DNA from: JAEINY01 sp942490535
Lineage (GTDB): Bacteria > Bacteroidota > Bacteroidia > Bacteroidales > Marinilabiliaceae
DNA length: 64,000 nucleotides
Assembly: GCA_942490535.1 (NCBI GenBank)
Contig: CALNXQ010000008.1
Coordinates: 248,001 to 312,000 of the forward strand
Direction: 5' to 3'
Positions 24,001 to 30,026 of this stretch are shown here, in pieces. Below the pieces are notes generated by a model. The model ran no database searches. It was given only the letters and a program-made list of their open reading frames with translations, and was not told where the DNA came from. Both the position numbers and the translations under genes were made by a program. Every line of letters begins with the position of its first letter. Position 1 is the first letter of the stretch.

Positions 24001-25086
24001 ATCTTTCCCGTGTAACAATGGATTGGCCAGGACGATTTGACGGGCCCATTTCAGGAGGGTCTGCGCCTCTTCCCTGGCACCCGGCCGGGCCATTTTCAAA
24101 TCCTTCTCAATACGGATCCGCTCATTCTCCAGTTGAGGGACGAGCACTTGGGCTTCCTGCGATACATGCACCAGGTATTGATCCCCGTAGAGCTCTTTCA
24201 GATGCTGAAAAGCCGCACTTACGTTGGTGCCATTCACAGCCTGTATTTCAGATAACTGGTGTTGCAGGTTAAACAGCTCATCCAGCTGCGCCAGCTGCCG
24301 CTTTAACCCTTTCCCTTTAAGCGGTAACACCAGGTTCATTATACCAGCCTCATCGGCTATTTTCTGCCCCACCAATTGCATCACCTGTTCGGCATGGGCA
24401 CCAAAAATAAGAGGCGCTGATGATCCGGCATACTCACGGAACCGGTTTGTCTTAATTGGGAAATCAGTATTGACACGTTCCATATAACGCACCATCTGGT
24501 AATCGTCAGCTGCAAAAATGATACTGGACTTATTGTTGCCCCCGTTTTGCTCGACCCCTATTTCTGCTTCGAACCGGACAAATTCGCCATTCAATTCAAA
24601 CAAAGCATAGCCCTGGGCATGCATCATCATTCCCTTGCTGTATTCTTTACCTTGGATGGTGATGGGTTTGTTCATCAAACTCTGATCAAAGGTTAACTCC
24701 TTCCATCCCTGCTTTTGTTTTTTTACTGTTACTGCCGAAGCTTCCACCACTGAACCATCGGCCTTAATAAAACGGGCATTGGCCCAGGCAGCATGATCCA
24801 TGCCGGCGCCATCTTCAGTAGGATCGACAGATAAATAGAGCAAACGAATGCCGGTCACATTTAATTCGATTTTCTGTGCCGCATCCTCGTAGCGCATCAC
24901 TTTGGAACGAAATGGCTGGAAAGTGTTTCCGGCATAGTTCTTCATCAGGTCAGTCCGATTGTGAAGCATCGTGGCGACCCAGTTTTCTTTCTTTTGATAG
25001 TTGGGTTGTTTGTTTTGGGCGGGTGCAGTGGCCAGGATCAGACCACACAGCAGCAACATCAGTCCCCGTTTAAACAGTACTTTCAT
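21088..25086 (-). CDS. Giant exported fusion: NPCBM + propeller (HzsA-like) + two haem c sites + FGE-fold domain
   Basis: I use the ATG at 25086: it opens a signal peptide (MKVLFKRGLMLLLCGL) and avoids overlap with the upstream stop at 25103. Of 1332 residues, about 65-215 resemble an NPCBM sugar-binding module (SKGMMMHAQGYALFELNG). About 420-740 is a TolB/HzsA-type propeller (WDGERILFASVNEKKAWHLF). Haem c motifs are CVGCH (about 830) and CTPCH (about 881). From about 1060 on is an FGE/EgtB/PvdO-type fold (GNGLTLELVKIPAGEY, LPTESQWEWACRAG, DMHGNVAEWVRD, VKGGSWRDRP). The cysteines of true sulfatase-modifying FGE (RGGSW-x-C...YC) are absent, so it should not make formylglycine. It is probably a periplasmic redox protein; the substrate is unknown. 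Confidence 0.75.
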   Translation of the reverse strand: MKVLFKRGLMLLLCGLILATAPAQNKQPNYQKKENWVATMLHNRTDLMKNYAGNTFQPFRSKVMRYEDAAQKIELNVTGIRLLYLSVDPTEDGAGMDHAAWANARFIKADGSVVEASAVTVKKQKQGWKELTFDQSLMNKPITIQGKEYSKGMMMHAQGYALFELNGEFVRFEAEIGVEQNGGNNKSSIIFAADDYQMVRYMERVNTDFPIKTNRFREYAGSSAPLIFGAHAEQVMQLVGQKIADEAGIMNLVLPLKGKGLKRQLAQLDELFNLQHQLSEIQAVNGTNVSAAFQHLKELYGDQYLVHVSQEAQVLVPQLENERIRIEKDLKMARPGAREEAQTLLKWARQIVLANPLLHGKDVMLVRQKVGLNKGRSVMGQDLGYPQNNWTTSAAIPNPAAGWNNELAVLKTADGEPAFTTIYQPQQPVVINDPDIHWDGERILFASVNEKKAWHLFEINRDGSGFKQLTPDGYEDIGFFDGCYLPNGKVAMVSTAPYQGVPCIGGVQSTGAIYELNPADKKIRQLNFGQDNDWNPTVLNNGRVMYLRWEYTDATHYFTRILMSMNPDGTGKKEYYGSNSYFPNSMFEARPIPNHPTKFVTIVSGHHGITRSGRLMVFDPAEGRHEADGVVQEIPFKDRKVEPLIKDRLVDGVWPQFLAPYPLDEHFFLVTAKPSPEALWGIYLVDVFDNMTLIAEQEGEALLYPMVLEKKKSPPVIPDKVNLKDSTSTVYIANIYEGQGLKGVAKGSVKALRVFAYHFSYNHTGGHDELGIQSSWDVKRVLGTVPVEADGSAIFKIPANTPVSLQPLDENGRAMQLMRSWLTGMPGEVVSCVGCHESQNTLPPVRPTVASRKMPDDIQPFYGDVRPFAFKNEVQPVLDRKCTPCHNGTNEWPDFSDKKESGYRHLSGAYKALHPYVHRPGPESDLHVLTPMDYHASTSELIQILESGHHGVVLTAEEWDRLHTWIDLNVPYHGRFAPPEYCEHNQKERRQELAHQFNGYKVDLETELKLADYLRQLQDTVPVMPQRPAKKNQKKIQLDRWPMSMAQARARQQELGETSKTIDLGNGLTLELVKIPAGEYVRTNDRGEALGIEKVEKAYWMAQFEVTNAQFARFFPEHDSRFVAQFWKDHTSQGYPINYPELPVARVSWAEAAAFCEQLSAETGMTFALPTESQWEWACRAGSDQALWFGDAQSDFSVYANLADEKLQDFAVIGVDPQPMGQKHHLFKYYNFIPQAPVNDGHMISTRPGSYQSNPWGLYDMHGNVAEWVRDDYSPVTTSSAIDPVIHAGGRKTVKGGSWRDRPHRSTVASQVGYYPWQKVVTVGFRVVMTEE

Positions 25087-25102
25087 ATTTATCCGTATTC
25101 GA

Positions 25103-26920
25103 TTATAGCGATAAAACGTATTCAATTAATTGTTCCAGCTCATCCCTGGATAGTTCCTTGCGAAGGCCATGCTTTTCATCCTTTAACAGTTCCTCCATTG
25201 AGGCGGCGCGACCATCGTGTAAATAAGGAGCTGTGCGCCACACCTCACGCAGGGTCGGTGTATCCCATTCAGCCGTTCGATCGGCAGGTCCCGGTGTTCC
25301 AATCCGGTGCTTCTTCCCATCGGCATAATAGGGGGCCGGATGACAATGGCTACACCCGATGCGCTCATACACCATTTTACCGATTTGGGCCCTTGCTGAT
25401 AAGACTCCCTTCACCAGGTAAGGACTGGGCACCGGCTCCAGCGACTTTAAATAGTGATCCACCGCCCGGGCTTGTGCCTCGTCCACCTGTGCAAATTGGA
25501 TGTGCCGAAAACCGGCCCGCACCGCCACTTCGGCTGAAGGACGAATACCGGTGATCATGGCTGGCGGTGTTTCATGCGACAAGACCATACTTTTGCAGTT
25601 CTTGGGATTGCCAATGCCATCGTTGAGTAAATCCCAGTTCAACCCATCCGTACGGGCATCGTTGGGATGGCATCCATTACACGATTGCCACTGCTGAAAA
25701 CAGTGTGTGGCATCATTAAAAATGACTTCACCCAGACGCACTGAATCCATTCGTAAAGCAGGATTCAGTTCTAGGATCCGGCTGTTTCGATGCATGCCCA
25801 CCTCATCTATCTGCAGGCGATCGGAGAAATAGAGGGCCGAATAGACTTTATCCTGAGACAAGCGTATGGCACGGGGTCCATTTCCTTCCAAGGCATACCG
25901 CTGGCGCAGCCCCCTCAGAAACGTTAAGTCATAGGATAAGGCCTCTTTATCGTCAATGGTCGCTAGTTTTTCGATCAGGGCCTGATAATCAATCAAACTG
26001 TAATCGTGTGTGCCGGAGTGTGCCACTGCCATGTATTTTTCATTGGCATCCACCCCCCAGGATCCGGCCGCCCCATTTTCCGGTTCATCCAATAGGATGG
26101 TGGCCAAAAGAGATTGCCCGTTTGTTTCGATGACCGACAAGGCACTGGTGTTCATCCAGCCTTGCTCCAATTGGGTGGTGGGCACCTGGAAACGCCCCAG
26201 GTTATGGGCTACCACCACATATTTCCCATCCGGCGTCACGGTTAATCCCCGCAAGGCATTACTCCCGTTAGACAATTTAATGTGTTTGCTAACCAGCTGG
26301 TCATCCAGATTAACGACGGACACATCGGCTGCGACGGTATCCAGATCGGCGCGGGTCGCCGGCAGAAAATTGGCCACATAGAGCCAGCGGCCATCGGGCG
26401 TCACATCCATGGTCATGGGCTGCCGTTGTACGTTTATGCGTGTCACCTCCGAAAAAGTGGTCAGTTCAAAGACGGATACATCATTGGTATATTGATTGGC
26501 CACATATAGTTGCGTGCCATCGGGAGATAGCACCGGACAGATGGCACCGGCACCTGCTTCCCAGCGTTTCAGGATGCGGGGATTCATCGCCTCCACAACC
26601 AATACTTCACCCCTGGCATAGCTGCACGTCACATATACCTTGTTCGTCCCATCAAAACAAATCCCCGTGGGCGGTAAAGTTGTGGCTATGGATTGCTTTA
26701 ACAAGCCGGTTTCAAGATCAATAAAATCAATTCGTAACCCGGTCTTTTGCGCAACAATCAATTGATGGTGCAAAGTATCCACCACAAAAGACGTGGGTGA
26801 AAGCGGTTTTCCACTACCGGATAGCGGATCCTCCGGTGTCCCTTTAAATGCTGATAAAAACCCTGCCCCTAACAACATCAGCCCAAGGTAAAGCATCACA
26901 TGTATCTTCCTGGCTCTCAT
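25103..26920 (-). CDS. Dihaem cytochrome c / YncE-like beta-propeller protein
   Basis: The 605-residue protein has an N-terminal signal-type hydrophobic segment (HVMLYLGLMLLGAGFLSAF). A propeller follows at about 45-330, with YncE-type turns such as GTQLYVANQYTNDVSVFELT and DGRWLYVANFLPATRADLDT. Two haem c motifs are CNGCH (about 412) and CSHCH (about 523). The C-terminus carries TPTLREVWRTAPYLHDGRA, the conserved sequence of MauG/cytochrome c peroxidase-like dihaem proteins. The gene is only 16 bp upstream of the giant fusion gene, so the two are probably one transcript and redox partners. The electron donor or acceptor is unknown. Confidence 0.8.
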   Translation of the reverse strand: MRARKIHVMLYLGLMLLGAGFLSAFKGTPEDPLSGSGKPLSPTSFVVDTLHHQLIVAQKTGLRIDFIDLETGLLKQSIATTLPPTGICFDGTNKVYVTCSYARGEVLVVEAMNPRILKRWEAGAGAICPVLSPDGTQLYVANQYTNDVSVFELTTFSEVTRINVQRQPMTMDVTPDGRWLYVANFLPATRADLDTVAADVSVVNLDDQLVSKHIKLSNGSNALRGLTVTPDGKYVVVAHNLGRFQVPTTQLEQGWMNTSALSVIETNGQSLLATILLDEPENGAAGSWGVDANEKYMAVAHSGTHDYSLIDYQALIEKLATIDDKEALSYDLTFLRGLRQRYALEGNGPRAIRLSQDKVYSALYFSDRLQIDEVGMHRNSRILELNPALRMDSVRLGEVIFNDATHCFQQWQSCNGCHPNDARTDGLNWDLLNDGIGNPKNCKSMVLSHETPPAMITGIRPSAEVAVRAGFRHIQFAQVDEAQARAVDHYLKSLEPVPSPYLVKGVLSARAQIGKMVYERIGCSHCHPAPYYADGKKHRIGTPGPADRTAEWDTPTLREVWRTAPYLHDGRAASMEELLKDEKHGLRKELSRDELEQLIEYVLSL

Positions 26921-26934
26921 CTGTGTTTCCTATA

Positions 26935-26983
26935 ATGACATCCCCCAAACGTATGCTCCCGTTTGGGGTCGTCTGATGACATC
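26935..26983. repeat. Hairpin flanked by 8-bp direct repeats
   Basis: A stem CCCCAAACG / CGTTTGGGG (26943-26951 with 26960-26968) is bounded on both sides by ATGACATC (26935-26942 and 26976-26983). It lies between the SDR gene and the dihaem gene. It may be a small inserted element or an RNA hairpin; there is no T tract. Confidence 0.55.
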
Positions 26984-27019
26984 TTATTCTGTATACTTTT
27001 TATCTATGAACAAGCTCCT

Positions 27020-27742
27020 TTAAGGCTCCTGACGCGTGGGTGCCAACACAATTTCTCGGATGCACACATTTTGTGGCTGAGAAAAAGCAAAATAGACTGA
27101 GTTGGCCACATCTTCAGCGCGTATAGCCCCACCAATGGATGTTTTCCAATCTTCATAACCGGATTTGATACCCTCATTGGTGGTGTGTGAAATCAATTCC
27201 GATTCAGTCGCACCGGGCGCAATGGTGATAAAGCGTACATCGTGTGCCGATAATTCCATCCGCATATTCTCCGTTATGGCATGCACTGCGAACTTGGTCC
27301 CGCAATAAACCGCATGGCCCGGTAAGGTTTTACGTCCGGCCACTGAACCAATATTAATCACGGTTCCGCCTTTGCGCTCTTTCATATCCGGGAGCACGGC
27401 ATACACGCCGTTCAAGAGGCCTTTCACATTGACATCAAACATGCGTTGCCACTCTTCAGGCGATTGACTGGTGGGATCACCCAATAACATCACCCCGGCA
27501 TTATTGATCAGACATTCCACCGGCCCAAAGCGTTCTTCTCCCTCGGCAATGGCTGCAACAATACTCTCGGCATTGGTCACATCTACTTTTTTCACCAGAC
27601 AATTCTCCAGGGCCAGAGCCTCCATCTCCTCAACCCGACGCGCCATTAACAGCAAGGGATATCCTTCATTGGCAAATTTCAGAGCAATGGCTTTTCCGAT
27701 TCCGGAGCTTGCACCGGTAATGGCAATTAATCCTTTTTTCAT
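27020..27742 (-). CDS. SDR family NAD(P)-dependent oxidoreductase
   Basis: The 240-residue classical short-chain dehydrogenase has the nucleotide-binding GASSGIGKAIA at residues 9-19, CLINNAGVMLLG near 80, and the catalytic set NIGSVAG (Ser) with YCGTKFAV (Tyr-x-x-x-Lys) near residues 130-155. Length and order match the YdfG/serine-3-dehydrogenase-like group. Substrate unknown. It lies between an IclR regulator and the dihaem gene on the same strand, so it may belong to the IclR regulon. A hairpin at 26935-26983 separates it from the cytochrome cluster. Confidence 0.88.
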   Translation of the reverse strand: MKKGLIAITGASSGIGKAIALKFANEGYPLLLMARRVEEMEALALENCLVKKVDVTNAESIVAAIAEGEERFGPVECLINNAGVMLLGDPTSQSPEEWQRMFDVNVKGLLNGVYAVLPDMKERKGGTVINIGSVAGRKTLPGHAVYCGTKFAVHAITENMRMELSAHDVRFITIAPGATESELISHTTNEGIKSGYEDWKTSIGGAIRAEDVANSVYFAFSQPQNVCIREIVLAPTRQEP

Positions 27743-27919
27743 TTGTATATTTTTAGTTTATCGTTCTCTTGTTTCCGCAGATTGTTAAAATTTAGATCTC
27801 ACCTAAGCTTAACAAGCTATTAATACCTTACTATCACTTTTAACTTCAGCCTTCCTACTTTTCTCTTTTTACTATATACTTATATTCCATGCCATACAAT
27901 TGAGGAGCGTTTTGAAAGC

Positions 27920-28705
27920 TTACACATTGTACCCAAACCGCACCGAAATCTTGTGTGCACAATCCATCACGGCCTGCCCTACGGCATCAAACTGAACTTC
28001 AGTCAAACGGGCCGACGGGCCGGTTGTCCAAATAACGGCCAAAGGGTGACGATGCTGATCAAAAACCGGGGCTGCCACGCAATGAATCCCATCCATCTCT
28101 TCAGCCCGGTCTACCGCATATCCCTTTTGACGGATATCTTCGATCTCTTTCATCATGGCGTCCCGGGTGATGATGGTGCGTTCATTATATGGTACCATCT
28201 CAATCTTGGAGAAAATGGTGTCCCGGTCTTCGTCCTTTAAAAAAGCTAATAAAGCTTTACCGGGTGCGGAAGCATGCATCACAAAATGCTTGCCTGGCTT
28301 AATGAAAAACGTAAAAGGATGGTTACCGATCACTTGCTCCAGGAGGGCCACATCTTTTTCCATTAAGGTACCCAGCAGCACCGTCTCATTGACCACATCC
28401 CTTAACTCACGCATGGGTGCTAAGGCTTTCTCGATCAAACTCTCTTCGCCCAGGGCGGCTAAGCCAATTCGCAGAAATTTTCGCGTCAACACGTAATTTC
28501 CGGTTTCCTCATCCTTCATCAGGTACCCCGATTCCATTAAGGTACTGCAAATGCGAAAAAGGGTGGATTTAGGCACAGCGGTTTGCTGAATCATTTCCGG
28601 CAGACTCATGCCATGCTTTTGTTTTGAAATTAAGTCGACCAAAGCCAACGCATTTTGCAGGTTGGGAATAATATATTTTGAACTATTTTTTGCTTCTTGT
28701 TCCAT
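27920..28705 (-). CDS. IclR family transcriptional regulator
   Basis: The product has an N-terminal winged-helix (LSKQK-like spacer, then MSLPEMIQQTAVPKSTLFRI and STLMESGYLMKDEETGNYVL) and a C-terminal IclR effector domain (MEKDVALLEQVIGNHPFTF, KHFVMHASAPGKALLAFL, GYAVDRAEEMDGIHCVAAPV). I chose the ATG at 28705 because the frame from there (MEQEAKNSSKYIIPNLQNAL) matches the usual start of the family; ATGs at 28717 and 28726 are also possible. An inverted repeat with two TTTGAAAC copies covers these starts, suggesting autorepression. IclR proteins sense small carboxylates or sugar acids; the effector is unknown. Confidence 0.85.
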   Translation of the reverse strand: MEQEAKNSSKYIIPNLQNALALVDLISKQKHGMSLPEMIQQTAVPKSTLFRICSTLMESGYLMKDEETGNYVLTRKFLRIGLAALGEESLIEKALAPMRELRDVVNETVLLGTLMEKDVALLEQVIGNHPFTFFIKPGKHFVMHASAPGKALLAFLKDEDRDTIFSKIEMVPYNERTIITRDAMMKEIEDIRQKGYAVDRAEEMDGIHCVAAPVFDQHRHPLAVIWTTGPSARLTEVQFDAVGQAVMDCAHKISVRFGYNV

Positions 28706-28741
28706 ATTTGAAACCATGTTTTGCATTTGAAACAAATATGG
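28702..28741. promoter_or_regulatory. Probable autoregulatory operator of the IclR gene
   Basis: Arms CCATATTTG (28702-28710) and CAAATATGG (28733-28741) form a 9-bp inverted repeat. Within it ATTTGAAAC occurs twice as a direct repeat, at 28706 and 28725 (19 bp apart). It overlaps the candidate start codons of the IclR gene. Confidence 0.5.
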
Positions 28742-28807
28742 TTTAATATTGGTAATCAGCCAAATTTTGAGCACAAAAATAAATAAGAGATGGTTGGGAC
28801 TAAACGC

Positions 28808-28834
28808 AAAAAACCGGGCGCAACCCCGGTTTTT
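28808..28834 (-). terminator. Bidirectional rho-independent terminator
   Basis: The stem AAACCGGG / CCCGGTTT is flanked by A and T runs on both sides, so it can work on either strand. It lies between the quinone-reductase-like gene (ending at 29164, minus) and the IclR start. Confidence 0.7.
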
Positions 28835-28840
28835 AACTCA

Positions 28841-29163
28841 TTTAAAATGCTAACTATGAAAAACAATTAATGACTTCCTCTTTCATCTCCTCATACAAGA
28901 GAGGCCAATGCGGTGACCTGGTACCTATTTTATTGAGGCGATCTTCCAGCCACCCGCTTCCGTTTCCATTTAATCATAACTCAATTTGGCCTGACTTTGT
29001 GGTACTTTCACGACTCACTGCACTGCATTTGGGCCGTTGCGCACCCTTTTGCCCTTCCTTACAGCACCAACGACTGTTTTATTTGCAGCGCTCAAAATTT
29101 TACACTTTTCTCAAACCAATATGAGTCCAGTAAAGCTATTGCAGCCTGTCTGGATTCAATAAA
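28841..29163. other. Intergenic region, possible decayed coding sequence
   Basis: About 320 bp without an intact gene. On the minus strand one frame ends NGNGSGWLEDRLNKIG then SPHWPLLYEEMKEEVINCFS and a stop near 28868, which looks protein-like, but it is broken upstream by a stop and the family is not recognised. Confidence 0.35.
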
Positions 29164-29769
29164 TCAGGCACTTTTCACGCCTACGCCTTGCGTTAAGGGT
29201 TCGAAACCCGCCAAAGCCTGCTCTAAATGAAATTGAATTTTATCTTCGGATGCTGCCGGTATTTGAGGAAAAAACTGCTGACTGACCACTTCCATGCCAC
29301 AGAACTCAAAGATTTCACCCCCTTGTATTTTCCGGAAAGCATCCAGCAATCCTTTCTGTTCATATTGCTCCAGACTGTTACCCATGGAGGTATACAGGTA
29401 AACCCGTTTGCCCTTTAATAAGCCTTCTACCCCATTGGCATCGGCCTTAAAAGCAAATCCATGCGCTAAAATACGATCAATGTATCCTTTCATAATAGCC
29501 GGAAAGCCGGCCCACCATAAGGGGTACACGAAAGAAATGACATCCGCCTCAGTGATGAATTTCTGTTCGGTTTGAATGGCCAATGGCGTTGAACCTGATT
29601 TTAGTTGTGCCAGATCATCAGCACCCAATACCGGGTCGAAATTCAAGGCATATAAATCGCGCGTCACCACATCCCATCCCCGGCGTTCACTTTCAAGCAC
29701 CAAGGCCTGGTTTAAACGATTACTAAAACTATTCTCGGATGGATGTGCATATATAATTAAGTGCTTCAT
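29164..29769 (-). CDS. Flavodoxin-like NAD(P)H-dependent oxidoreductase (MdaB/KefF/NQO type)
   Basis: The 201-residue protein starts MKHLIIYAHPSENSFSNRL, the FMN/FAD phosphate-binding start of the Flavodoxin_2 family. It continues with DVISFVYPLWWAGFPAIMKG near residue 75 (the 'P-L-W-W' strand-loop) and LKGKRVYLYTSMGNSLEQY near residue 122. Length and order match quinone reductases that move two electrons from NAD(P)H to quinones. A minus-strand TAATTTTG at 29797-29804, 28 bp before the start, fits the -7 box of Bacteroidota promoters. Substrate unknown. Confidence 0.85.
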   Translation of the reverse strand: MKHLIIYAHPSENSFSNRLNQALVLESERRGWDVVTRDLYALNFDPVLGADDLAQLKSGSTPLAIQTEQKFITEADVISFVYPLWWAGFPAIMKGYIDRILAHGFAFKADANGVEGLLKGKRVYLYTSMGNSLEQYEQKGLLDAFRKIQGGEIFEFCGMEVVSQQFFPQIPAASEDKIQFHLEQALAGFEPLTQGVGVKSA

Positions 29770-29796
29770 ACTATCTATTCTTTAAATGTTCGCGGT

Positions 29797-29804
29797 CAAA
29801 ATTA
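29797..29804 (-). promoter_or_regulatory. Candidate -7 promoter box (TAATTTTG)
   Basis: Matches TAnnTTTG on the minus strand, 28 bp upstream of the quinone-reductase-like start. No clear -33 TTTG is visible, so this is tentative. Confidence 0.35.
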
Positions 29805-29966
29805 ATACTACTTTGTTTATTTAGACTGTTTATAAATAAAATTGTTCACTGGCGTGTACCGATAATTCTGAATTTAGTTACACACAAACAATGATTACCC
29901 CCCAATACGCCGTTCCTTTTTGCTGATATTTTAACCAATCCCTCGCGCGAGTACCTCCAAAACCAC

Positions 29967-29974
29967 TATCTTTG
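29967..29974 (+). promoter_or_regulatory. Candidate -7 promoter box (TATCTTTG) of the SNF2 gene
   Basis: Perfect match to TAnnTTTG, 53 bp upstream of the ATG at 30027. A convincing -33 element is not visible. Confidence 0.4.
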
Positions 29975-30026
29975 ATGGTTTAATTCAGCGCGAACAGCAT
30001 TCAACACGTCGAATTTTCAAACTTTT

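Noticed and set aside
28870..29230. Plus-strand open frames in the IclR/quinone-reductase spacer
   Set aside because: No domain, no ribosome binding site, and they run antisense to a minus-strand stretch that looks more protein-like but is itself broken.
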